From assembly GCA_037892935.1 (NCBI GenBank), contig JAYXKI010000017.1:868001-932000 (forward strand): DNA of 64,000 nt, given 5' to 3'. The notes below the pieces were generated by a model. It did not search any database. It was given only the letters and a program-made list of their open reading frames with translations, and had not been told where the DNA came from. This DNA is from Phlebopus portentosus. Lineage: Eukaryota; Basidiomycota; Agaricomycetes; Boletales; Boletinellaceae. The translations under genes and the position numbers were made by a program. This document shows, in pieces, positions 24,656 through 35,386 of the stretch (positions are counted from its first letter, which is position 1; each line of letters starts with the position of its first letter).

Positions 24656-27085
24656 TATTGCTTCCCGCTCTTCCGATAATCGTCGCATCTGTGCCAACGC
24701 CTCATCAACTGACCGTTGTTTATTCGACTCGTTGCGTTCAAGCATCTCAAATGCACTCACATCCGAAGCAGCCGTACGTTCGAAAGTAAGTGCTTCCAGG
24801 TGACGGTAACACTTCGCAGATCTTTCAGCAAGAGGTCCATTCATTTCTGAGAGTTGTTCGACTTGGGTCCTAAACCCGCCTTTCTGTGACCAAAGCAATG
24901 CTCTCCCTTGCTCGAGAAACTGAATAGCCTGAGTAACTTCATGGCATTGTGAAGCCGCGTCTAGCGCAAATGACCGATAGCGACTGTCACTGCAGAGAAG
25001 CTTGTGCTATTCGGATTGAGTAGGCCTAATGACGCTAAAGGAGTGACATGGCTGTCTAACGAGCTTCCACGAGGGTGTTGTGATCGTGAGATCGGACAAT
25101 CGTTGTCCATCTGTACACAGTCTTAAGGCGACTTTCGAAGTTCAAAAACGGATGAAAAGAATCCTCAACACTGGATGGATTCCTCGAGATCATCCGCATG
25201 CCCTTCTTCTTCTCATACCGAACATAGGGCGAATCGGAAAGATGGCCCAGTTTGAATGAACGCTTCGGGTGACCCTCCGGTCGAAGCATCAATTTAGTAT
25301 GGAGCACCAAAATGGCTTCCTCAAAGGTCCGTCATTCTCCGGCTGTGCTCCTGGCGCGTAAACAGAAAGCCGGCAAGATCGACCAATGGTGAAGAACGTT
25401 ACGAGTTACGCTCCGTTCCAAGCCCCAACGCGGCACGTTCTGACGTTCTGAATTCCTCGAGGTCCTCCGCCCTTCTACAATGTTTGAAGCACGAACTGAG
25501 GATGCCTGCGAGATTGGCCAGCAACTTAGAACGATACGGATGACCTTCTGGTCCAAGATCCAGTATAGTGCGATGAAGCAATGCAGCTTCCTTGAGATCT
25601 TCTATTCCCCCGCCATGCGCAAAGCGCATACCAAGGAAACTCGCAAGATCGGACAATGTGAAAAAAAAAACCCGATAAGGATGGTCATCCAATTGAAGCT
25701 TCAGCGCAGCACGTTCCAGTGAAATGACTTCTTCAAGATCCGGCATCGCCCCGCCATGTCTAAAGCATATACTAAAGGAGACTGCGAGACGGTCCAAGGA
25801 GAAAGAATGATCTAGGTCATTCTCCGGTAGAAGCTCCAGTCCAGAGATCTCCCATCCATCCTCTGTACTTAAACGCATCAGAATGCAGCTCACGGGATTG
25901 CCTAACGACAAAGAATAATCTGCTTGACCCTTTGGTCGAAGAGCCAAGGTAGACCGGTGAAGCGAGATGGATTCCTCAAGATTCTCCATCCTTCCTGCGT
26001 GTCCAAAGCGCATCAGAGAGTCGCCTACGAAATTACGCATCGATACTGAACAATCCGGGTGTCCCTCCGGTCGAGGCTCGAGTGAAGCACGTCTTAACAA
26101 GACGTCTTCTTCGAGACCGTCAACCTCCCAATGTGCTCAAAGCACGTCCGAATGCTGCGGGAGAGACGGACTTACGATAGGAAACGATCCGGGTGATCAT
26201 CTGGTAGAAGCTCCAGCGCAGCACGCTGAAACGAAATGCTTTCCTCAAGATCCTCCATCCTCCCTCCGCATTCCAAGCGTGCCTTCAGGGAGCCCTGAGA
26301 TTGGCCAACGATCCGGGTGACCCTCAAGTCGAAGCTCTAGAATGGCACGTTCCAACTCGATGGCTTTCTCAATGTCATCCATCCGTCCATTACGCACAAA
26401 TCCCATCCAAACACTTCTCGCAGGATTGACCGGAGTCGCAGAATAATCCTGGTGACTCTCCGTCTCATGCTCCATCACGGCACACTCAAACATAATGGCC
26501 TCCTCAAGATCATCCAACTTCCCTGCCCGCACGTAGCTCATCCATAGGCTGCCCGCAAGATTAGCCAGCATCAAAGAACGATACGGATGACCCTCTGATT
26601 GAAGCTCCAGCTCGGCACGGTATAATCAACTGCTCTCTTCAAATCATCAACTTCTTGCTGTCGATCGTGTCGCATATGATGGAAAGGGTAGATATAAGAA
26701 ATGCTGGGCTGGAATCAGGGAGTACTTGAAGACGAGAGTCCAAGGCACCTTGTTGGGAAGAGATAGGTGAATCATGGACTTCACGATTTTTGGCTTCGTC
26801 AAACCGCGGCCATGAAGATTCGACCGAACGGGTAGGACGAGTAGGTCTCTGCCGTTTGTCATCGGTAAGCAATTCAACACGGGAATATCTGTACCAGTTG
26901 TCGGAGCAGCGCTCCCCGACCCAGTATGTTTGTTGTACTCGACGTGCGCCTAGCCTCCGAGTGTCGCCTGAATCACTGGGCCAGAGTGAATACATCTTGC
27001 GGACGACGGCGGTGGTCGAAAGGAAAGAAGCGAGAGGACTGTACTGCTTCATGATCACGATGGCTGGATTGATGGTGCCATGCAT
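24655..27085 (-). pseudogene. TPR-CHAT pseudogene lacking the CHAT domain
   Basis: Broken paralogue of the gene at 19857-23008. TPR units (DLEEAIMFE, DIEKAIELERAILEL, DLEESISLHRS) are spread over all three frames with many frameshifts between 26870 and 25056. The linker block (LSEMNGPLAERSAKCYRHLEAL) is at 24898-24650 and stops at EREAII. The intact gene continues from exactly that point into the CHAT domain, which has no trace here. The N-terminal part (SSWPRFDEAKNREVHD near 26790) matches the upstream part of the intact gene. The truncation point coincides with the end of the dispersed repeat at 24150-24655. Confidence 0.85.
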
Positions 27086-28738
27086 TTTGTGGTGCAGGGC
27101 AGAATCAGAGTATTTCTATGAACAGACTGGGCACGTATGCTGTGCGCAGTGTAGCATAGTACTTCGTCGACGAATTAAACACAACGTCCTTTCGAGGTAT
27201 GTCCAGAATAGATTTCCCTGGCGATTACTGGTAAGCAAGGTTATCGCAAGGACGTCAATTCGCCAACCTGCATATGTGAAGCCACGAGGTGGTTCTGAAT
27301 ACGTGCGAATGAATGAATTGTAAAGTCCGCGTTTTTTAACGAGGCAGAAGCCACCTCGGGTGACTCCGAGTGGCCAAATTGCATCACGTGATGGTGGTGA
27401 CTTCTGAATCCCAACTTCCCTCCATATACTGTATAACAACAGCGGTACCCAAGTATCACCAACGGCGACAATCCCTTCCATCCTCTAGCCTGACCTTGTC
27501 AAATGAATGACTTGTCGATCATCTTTGCGATATGTTCTGATGCACCCCGATGGACAACTTAAAAGCTCACCGTAGAAACATTCGGGCAAGGCTCTCTAGA
27601 AACGGTCATCAGCATTTGCCAGATGAACTAAAAAGAACAGGGAGAGTTACCAAGTTAGTATGGGCTATGCGATCGCGATTCTTCAATATCTACTTGTATA
27701 CAGTCGGAACATTTAGTTGTTCAAACTATCGTACTTTTATCGTTCTATGCCCATCCCCCAGTCTACCGTGATGTCAACAGGTGCACATGCGTTCTGGTAC
27801 CGATGTGCTCTCTCAACGGGACTTCAGATTGGCCTTACTGGGTTTATCGTCATATCATCCTAGTTGCAATATTTGCCGATGAGTTTCAGTCCCTAAAGAC
27901 GCTTTCGGAATAAGCTCAAATCCAGCACAGGAATTTGCGAAGTTTGTGCGACCGATCCGAGTACTGTTCACTAACTGTAATGCACCAAATCTGTTACGGG
28001 AGTCATAAACCTCATCGAATCCAAATCAACAATATTTTTTTTGTTCTACGTTACGAGTTTATAGGATATCGGCTATTTCCGTTGTGCTTGCGGGTTTTCT
28101 TTGGCCTGTACGCACAGAGGCGAAAGTGGTGGACTGCGAATTTTAACCCGGCGATGCAGCAAGTCGGATGGGAGCAAAGTCCGGAAATATCGCCGCTGAG
28201 GCGGATATACTGGGACTGACCTCAGTGGTCTTCATGTAGCTTGCGTGTTTGCCGCTGTCTATACTGCCGCGGGACAATAATCTAATTCAACTGGTCAAAA
28301 TTTCTGTGGCTACTTAGCCGAGAGAACAAGGAGCTCCTGATTCAGTGTTGTGGCTCGCTTTTCCTCTGTCATGTCAGGTCATATACAGTCCTGTGGTTTA
28401 CTCCGACGGCCCGCATATGAACAAAATAAGTATGAACAATACCTGTGTGGTCCCGTTTCCATTCTTCGCTTTGACATTTGATGCACTTTGGCCCGTGCTT
28501 GAGAATGCTGGTCGCTCTGTGGCTCTTGATTAGTGCGTGGCCATGGCTGCGCGGGTCTTTATAAACGACTGAAACTAACCACAAACTGTGCTCTGTACTT
28601 ACACCCTAACAGGTTTCCCGCCCAGATTAGCGACGCTTCATTGAACTTCTTGCTCAGTATCCCTCCTCCTCGGTACGTTTGTATCTTCTTCGGTTACCCA
28701 AGTGTCTGATGATTTCCTTTCTCGAACGTAACTTACAG
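27086..28738. other. gene-poor interval with 5' leader of the next gene
   Basis: Most of the stretch shows no recognisable coding region. Near its right end an intron-like segment (GTACGT at about 28674 to TTACAG at 28738) ends immediately before the ATG at 28739, and another acceptor (CCCTAACAG) lies at about 28611. The gene downstream therefore probably has a spliced 5' UTR. Confidence 0.45.
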
Positions 28739-30040
28739 ATGTCGAGTGTAACCGTACGATGGGAATACGATCCTGATGTACGAGTAGCGAGGAAAGTCAT
28801 CGATGATGGTGTGCGTACACGTATCAAGTTCTTCCACGACACGGCTGGTATACCTGAAAACACCTCATGCACCCATCAAGTCGTTGTTCCTCAGGCCGGC
28901 CTGGAGCTCGACACTCATGATTCAGCTATGGATGTTGATGGAATGTATGAAAATGCGAACTTGTGTGATATATCTACTCCAAAAGCTGCTTCGGAAAGCG
29001 AATCCTCTGTCGCAGCGGACTGTCCTGATGATATCTCAGACAAAACAGAGGGACGTCGTGCGCGCTCAGTGGCACAATCGTATGTTTCTGGGTATCTAGG
29101 GATAGACCAATGGACACGACGCGCTCCTTTCGTACCGAACGCATTCGCAAACGCACCCGGCTCAGATGTAGCCACCGAAGTCGCGACAGGGAATGATCTA
29201 GCTCGTGTACCGGAATCAATCAAGTCGTACGAATCCGCGTCACATTTCTCCGGAACAACTCAGCTACCGGACTCCGAGGGACATGCGGGTCCTCGCTCTG
29301 CCTACTTCGTTTATCAAGAATCTGGTATGCGCACTTTTGAGTGCGAGGATCCTAGAACGGTTACGCGAGCCCGGGGGAAGCTGAGCATCGAACGATGCTA
29401 CGCGACGGAGAATAACCTCGGTTTATCCAGAAAAGCTTGCGAGACTTTCGACACTGAGGCCTTGTCTGCAGCTCCTGGATCCCGATTTTCGTCTCCAGCA
29501 CCTAGCTGTCAAATGTCCCCACCATCTCTTCATCCCCGAGAGCAGACTCCATTCTCGGAGACAAGCGACTCATTGGCACAGCGTCGTGGTCCCACACCCG
29601 AGCCGACCTTCGACTACGCGCGATGGAGGTGGAATACGAGAATTGATAAGCATTTTGACACCGATTCATCCTTTGCTTCGAGCGATACTTTGGTCGCAGT
29701 GGATGATCAAGGTCATGGTAGTACGGAGTTTGACCATGCTGCTTACTGCAAGCTTTTTGGTCGAGAAGGCAGCCCGTTGACAGAACTACCTGAAGAGGGT
29801 GATACAGACGAAACTCAAAACAAGCCTACCCTTTCCAGACGTGTCTTTGAAGAAGGACAGATGCACCCGCCGAAAAACCGTAGAGTCGCTTCACGACCAA
29901 GCACTCCGCGAAGTAGTCAGCGCCTGGCACTTCGAACCGCTTCAGAACGCACGGTAAAGCGTCAGGTCACACCGTACAAGTCTCCAGCGAAGAACAAAAG
30001 TCGAGTCGAGTCGATGGTGACCCGTCGTAAAGCAAAGTAG
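28739..30040 (+). CDS. hypothetical protein, disordered, basic C-terminus
   Basis: 433 residues from MSSVTVRWEYDPDVRVARKV to a TAG at 30040. The frame is open 60 bases farther upstream, but those bases look like the end of a 5' UTR intron (GTACGT..CGTAACTTACAG directly before the ATG), so the later ATG is preferred. The protein is polar and Ser/Thr/Pro/Asp-rich, has no membrane helix or signal peptide, and ends in a strongly basic tail (RRVASRPSTPRSSQR, KRQVTPYKSPAKNKSR) suggesting nuclear localisation. Several S/T-P sites are visible. I recognise no domain. It may be a lineage-specific nuclear or regulatory protein. Confidence 0.6.
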   Translation: MSSVTVRWEYDPDVRVARKVIDDGVRTRIKFFHDTAGIPENTSCTHQVVVPQAGLELDTHDSAMDVDGMYENANLCDISTPKAASESESSVAADCPDDISDKTEGRRARSVAQSYVSGYLGIDQWTRRAPFVPNAFANAPGSDVATEVATGNDLARVPESIKSYESASHFSGTTQLPDSEGHAGPRSAYFVYQESGMRTFECEDPRTVTRARGKLSIERCYATENNLGLSRKACETFDTEALSAAPGSRFSSPAPSCQMSPPSLHPREQTPFSETSDSLAQRRGPTPEPTFDYARWRWNTRIDKHFDTDSSFASSDTLVAVDDQGHGSTEFDHAAYCKLFGREGSPLTELPEEGDTDETQNKPTLSRRVFEEGQMHPPKNRRVASRPSTPRSSQRLALRTASERTVKRQVTPYKSPAKNKSRVESMVTRRKAK

Positions 30041-31470
30041 TCGGGAGCTAATCGTCCCGAGTAATTTGCGATCGACTTTTTGAAAGGCCGTCATTTACAT
30101 GTAAGCAGACGATACCGATTTATGAATAGCCAGCCCTTTACCTTTGTTAGCCAACCTACATGCCTTGTCGTTCCTTGGTCATAAGCATAGCTTTGTAAGC
30201 GTAGCTATATCTAATTTTGGTCACAATATCCCACACGTTCCTCGTTGTCCTTTACATCTACCTATGATAATCTTCAGCACATTAATGTCACCACCTTTGC
30301 CCTTTCGTACAACCGTAAGATTGACTCAGTATATGAAGTGCCTATTCTTTGATTTGAGAATGATTACTATATGCCATTGACAGTCTGTAGCCCTGTATTG
30401 TCAGTGGGTTCTCCTTGTCCTTTGCAACTTCTGTGTATTACTAGTCCTATCAAACCGGAATAATGATAGAAACCCTTCATCTTGAATCTTGATCATGGAT
30501 ACGAGTCTATTATACCCATGTTGACGATTCTCTTACCGGATTCCGGTTTTGAGAGAATCTCATCAGCTTCCTCTTATCGCGGAACGTTTACGATGCGGCT
30601 TATATAGGCTTGTACCTTATATGCTGCCCCTCTGTCTGGTCATGAAAAATGTCCGCAGACCTACCATGCTTTCCTTGCGAAGCGCTGTGTCGGAGCTTCT
30701 ACATAGAACGACTGGATTGCCGGACTGGTAAAGATACCTTCTCTGGATCTCAGTTCTTTGTGATCACTGCAACTGGGATGCTATCCATTGGAAGCAGTGC
30801 TCATCACTTGGAAGAGACCCGAGAAGCTGGACCAGAGGCGCCTGCAGTAAATCAAATCGAGGTGAGTGAGTGAAGGCAATTGCTCGATTTGGCATTCGCC
30901 TAAACTGGGTACTTGCCAGACTTAGCTGCGCCCATTCTGCCAATAGAGGCCTATTGTTGCCTACTCTACTTATTGCAGAGATCACGACATCTTCATCCAT
31001 GCTGCATACCGGTCATCCGCGGCGACTTTTCTCAATTATTCATTGTTCAGGATGTCACAAAGAGTGTCCGTATACTTCCGCCGTCTCGCTTTCTCAATCC
31101 GACCGAGAGTTGATTCTGGTATGATAACACAATTACTGGGGGAAATCTCCTGCTCAATACAGAAAGGGTAAGACTAGTACTGTTCTATTCCTACATTTAA
31201 GTTACTAATCAAAGTCACGAATCTGCACAATTATATACCTCTTCCCAAATCGGCTCAGCCGGACGGAGTCATCGACAATGCTCGAATATTCCGTCTTGAG
31301 CTTTTGGACGAAGAAATGACTAGACTCGATGGGTTGGACAAACGCAGTGTTGGATGCGGCTAATGGGATTCTGTTATGCTCGTTGAATAAGTTTCGGACC
31401 TTGGATTCGGACCTTGGAATACACGAGTAAAGTAGCTCATGAATATCGACGGATGCGGATATAGACACAA
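30041..31470. other. gene-poor interval with dispersed repeat
   Basis: No gene is supported here. The stretch includes the 3' flank of the hypothetical gene and the second copy of the dispersed repeat. Confidence 0.45.
30680..31210. repeat. dispersed repeat, copy 2
   Basis: Same orientation as the copy at 24150-24655, with the same ordered blocks (CACTTGGAAGAGA, TTAGCTGCGC, GGATGTCACAAAG) and moderate divergence. It is not next to any TPR-CHAT sequence, which shows that the repeat is a unit separate from that gene. Confidence 0.6.
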
Positions 31471-31479
31471 GTGCAAAGC

Positions 31480-31972
31480 ATTATGGCTTCGGAGCTCTCG
31501 AAGCTCAATCCTTGCACTCTTTCTTGTGAAGGACTTCCGTATCTATATTTGCAGAAGAACTCCATTGGCAAAAGGGCATCCATGTCGTCCAAAATACCAT
31601 GGAGGACGGATGTACCTGGAAAATTTCAGTCGATAGGTTATGGATTCGTTGCAGTGATATTTAATCTCCATTCATTTGCAGCAGCTCCGCACATGAAGTT
31701 TGCGATGCAAAATTTTAGGTCCATTGTCCGAAGCATTTGCCTCGTTCCGCATCACAAATTCCAGCTTCAGATGTGAATTTTGCTCGTCGCATTAAACGGA
31801 CCACCAGTGACCCTCTGTGTTCAGTAGCGAACTCCGAGGCGCAGTTGGACTCGGAATAGGACATGGACATCGCATTGCAGATGCATAGCCTCGTTCTCGC
31901 CTCGTCGTCCGAGCCGAATTTGACTTCGTAGCGAATTGATCCGCAATAGGAATCGCCTTTGTGCGTAGGCAT
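31480..31972 (-). pseudogene. GFA (CENP-V/GFA-like) family pseudogene
   Basis: The beginning reads MPTHKGDSYCGSIRYEVKFG, the N-terminal zinc-binding strand of glutathione-dependent formaldehyde-activating-like proteins, which normally shows GSCYCG; the first Cys is replaced here. Later pieces ASDNGPKILHRK (near 31720) and LDDMDALLPMEFFCKYR (near 31580) match the middle and C-terminal blocks of the family but lie in different frames. The central CxC and CxxC zinc motifs are degraded and stops intervene. Read as a decayed gene. A different, better preserved member lies at 59658-60396. Confidence 0.65.
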
Positions 31973-33236
31973 CGTTCGTTATATCGCTAGTAAAAGCGAG
32001 CTTTTGTATCCGATCATCTACTCACCTCCTGGGAGGATGGATGCAGTGCAGTGTACAGCCAGGCTGAACAAAATCTGCACCAATGCCCAACATTGTAAAG
32101 TGTGACGTCATAGCTCGTAGTACTCCCAGTCCCAATCGAAATTCCATCCATAAGTGATCTTTACGATCTTTCCAGATCCAGTACCATAGATCCAGGCGGA
32201 TCCTAGATCGGGCGAATACCAAACGAGCCAGATCATTCTCTCACGGATTCCATGTCTTCTTCGAGCCGCTTGCCAGTCCCGGGCAGTTATTCGAAGGAAT
32301 GGCGATAAACGAAGATGTAGTTTTCCCTAACGTAGGACCTTAGCCTTGCCCGTATTCTGGTGTCGCGCTGCAAGAGTGCATCTTGAAGGCTAGCTACTGA
32401 TGAGTCGGGCTCTGCCAGCCTTCTGGTTTTTTTTTTTTCGGAAATCAGTCAGCGCCTAAAGATGGATATAAACCCACTGCATAGTACGTCTTGTCCTCAG
32501 CACTCCTCCAGCTTCCTCGGCCCTTCGGTTCAACTTTCACTGTTCTGTTGTGTTTGGAACCCGGAGATATAATGAGCTTGTACCAGATCAGCGGCGTCCT
32601 TTCCGCATGCCATCCCAATTCGTCCGGCAAACCCAATCGATTCATACGACTCTTCGATGCACTGGCTAGTCGTATCCGCATAATCCCATCTGAGTCGGCT
32701 CGCATATCCTCGAACGCCTCCCCATGCTGTAGTCTTCCTGACACGAAGTCCGATATCCACAACTCCTTGTCCCCGATTGAAATCGAAGTAACCATTGACA
32801 CAGGTAATCCATGAGCATCTGGGTGTACTCAAGCTCACGCTCAACTCACAGAGAAAAAGAGCGATCCTTCCGTACGGCAAGCGGACCTCGGACCAGTAGA
32901 TCAGTATTTGTTGAAGATCGAGACGTGTAGCAATATCCCGTAGCTCAATCCGCAACAGACGATGGTATGCGAATTTTTCGCTGCATTCTTTCACCTTTCA
33001 TCTAAAGCCGTGCTGGGCAGAATAATGTTTGCGCCGCTCAATATCATAACCACGCCGTACGAAAACTTGCTGATCTTATTCCGGCTAGGTTAGAGAAGGT
33101 TAATGATGGTTTTGCAGAGTGTAATTGGTATTACCTAGATGTGTATTGTTCAGTACATTTGAAAGAAAATCGATTATTTCCGATTCGAAATGACGGATCC
33201 GCCTTTCTGAAGTCATTCGATCATTTTGAGATATTA
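31973..33236. other. unresolved interval, possible minus-strand gene
   Basis: Minus-strand frames at about 32994-32445 are longer than expected by chance (fragments such as LWISDFVSGRLQHGEAFEDM and LPDELGWHAERTPLIWYK). They can be linked by a GTGAGT..CCCAG intron of only 36 nt near 32840. No family recognised, and no good start or promoter. A pure T tract lies near 32425. May be a real unknown gene or a remnant. Confidence 0.3.
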
Positions 33237-33768
33237 CAGCCGTTTGCATTAGTAATGGCACTCCCAAGTGTTTTTGAGTGAAGTAAAGTCATATTATAAC
33301 ACGTGATGAGTGGACTTAGTGAAAAGATTTGGTCGGATTCGAGGGTCAACAGCATCACAAAACCATCAGTTCCGACTCTTCTTCACTGAAACTTGATTTA
33401 CATGTGTTACTCATAGAAAGAGAAAAGCAGAATTTTTCTCAATTGCGATATCTGATGTAGATCTCCTTGGGATGACTTTCTGCCCACTACTACCTCAAGA
33501 TTAGAAGACATTCAATTATATTCTATAAATCAATTCTTTTCTTTCAAATTTTGACAGACAGTAGACGGTCAATAATTAATTTAGAAACTTCTTCTGAGCA
33601 ATTTGGTTGAGAATTGAGCTCGGGACAAAATGGGTAGTACCTGAGAAAAGGTGGAAGGCATGCCAGATGTGGAGTTTTTACGGCGAAGTCCATTTTCCCA
33701 TCTGCTTCCGAAACAAGTTTTCTTCGCTCAAAAAAAGTCCAGAGTGCCATTACTAATGCAAACGGCTG
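33237..33768. mobile_element. TIR element, second family (532 bp)
   Basis: Ends are CAGCCGTTTGCATTAGTAAT and its inverse complement. The terminal inverted repeat is near perfect for about 28 bp, with looser pairing to about 50 bp. Both ends are flanked by TA. The interior encodes no transposase. Different in sequence from the 759 bp element and from the element at 34635. Confidence 0.7.
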
Positions 33769-34634
33769 TAAAGATTACACGGCGGGCGATACGTCCATGC
33801 TCCATTTCCTCGTAAGCACTGGGGATTTCCGTCTCAGTGATAAAAAACCAACGTCGTATGACCCACGCATCTTTCAAGTTCGGATCAGCCTCAAACTGAG
33901 TATCTGCATTTCGTTTTTCCTGCTGCTGTGACACCTACAGCCTCGATTGATTTCTATTGGTTGGCACAGGACCGAATCACCAAGTCTCGTCCTGCAATGA
34001 GCAAAATCGTTAGACAGCAGATCATTTGAAAGGATTCTTTACAGAAGATATTAATTACCAGTTAGAAAAAATCCATTGGGAAGTAATATGAAGATGCTCA
34101 CAACACAGATGAGATATCTAGAATCACTGCGCAGTGATAGCGATAGGACGACGGTAGCGGATGCTAAAGGACAAACATTGAGATATGGCTGCTTAGATAC
34201 AAAACCGTGCCGGAAATCCGGTTTTAGCAAGGACTGCAACTGACTGGACTGCAAGAACAGGGATTATAAGCAGCAGTGCAATTGATCAATCGAGAACTGT
34301 CGAAGAGCCCGCAGACTCTTCGAGATGATCTGGTGTGTATTTCAGAATACCGCGTCGAGTCACGTTGAGCACGGAACCGCTGCGGAACTGATTGCCTTGA
34401 CAAAACTTCGTCCTTTTTTTGACTCGGCAATTTGTATTCCATGAAAGCATGCTCGCGATGATCATCAGGAGAGGCCACATGGGGTATGTTGCAAAGCGAT
34501 GCGGTGAAAAGGAGCTCGGAAAACGAAAGAGCCGGTACGAATGTCCCATACAGGCCTTCTAAGTATTCGATATGTGTACAAGACGGTATAAGTAGCCCGA
34601 GGTAAGTGGAAAAGGCGACGACAGATGAGATGTA
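33769..34634. other. gene-poor interval
   Basis: About 870 bp between two TIR elements. Short frames only and no recognisable gene. Confidence 0.45.
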
Positions 34635-35256
34635 AGATACAGGAAGTATAAACTCGACTACCCGTGACGCGCGTCGCGAGACCCTGACTTACCTCATTCG
34701 GTACCACAACACAACACCTTAATTCTGCCTCTCATGTTGCACAAACATAGAATTGGACTCCACAGATATCTTCAGACTGAAATTAGCTACACATCTACGG
34801 TTTTAATTTTTGAAAATATTAGGAATTGGCTTCCCAATTATGGAAATAAAACCTTTTGTGCCAAACAACCCAGAATTTATTTTCCAGCCTTCTGGCAAAG
34901 TTTCGGAAATTTTTGAAATTCTCAAACCAAGATTTTTGCCGCTTCCGGCTGTTACCGGATGACTAATTTAAATCATATATAGTAACTTAAGATATTACTA
35001 AGTACAATTAAGTAAGCAATACTTCCAATGGGTCTCAAGAGTGCTTCAAACAATACAATAAGGGTGTAAACTGCATAAAGACTCTATATTCACCCTTCTA
35101 AGTGCCTCCACATGAACTACAAGTGGTTTTCAAGCATTCGGAAAATTCAACCTCGAGATTTTTGCCACAGGGTCCTTCCTAATTGGGTTAGTACAGGGTC
35201 CATCAGGGTCATCGGGTCACGCGTGACGGGTAGTCGAGTTTATACTTCCTGTATCT
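34635..35256. mobile_element. TIR element, third family (622 bp), upstream of ABC gene
   Basis: Inverted ends of 31 bp, starting AGATACAGGAAGTATAAACT inward and matching exactly in inverse complement at 35226-35256, with TA on both sides. The interior is AT-rich and non-coding. The right end lies 130 bp before the ATG of the ABC transporter, so the element must sit within that gene's promoter region or 5' leader. Confidence 0.8.
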
Positions 35257-35386
35257 TATATGTATTGCGTAATCAATAACCTTATCAGTCCAAAAATAGG
35301 GAAGGCGCCGAAAGAGATTACTTATACTCGCTCTCACATCGCCGAGCGCAACTGCCCACAGGACACTTTGTCCTTCAACCACCACT

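Noticed and set aside
28679..28738. Upstream ATG of the 433-residue hypothetical protein
   Set aside because: The segment has donor, branch-like and acceptor signals of an intron ending right before the next ATG.
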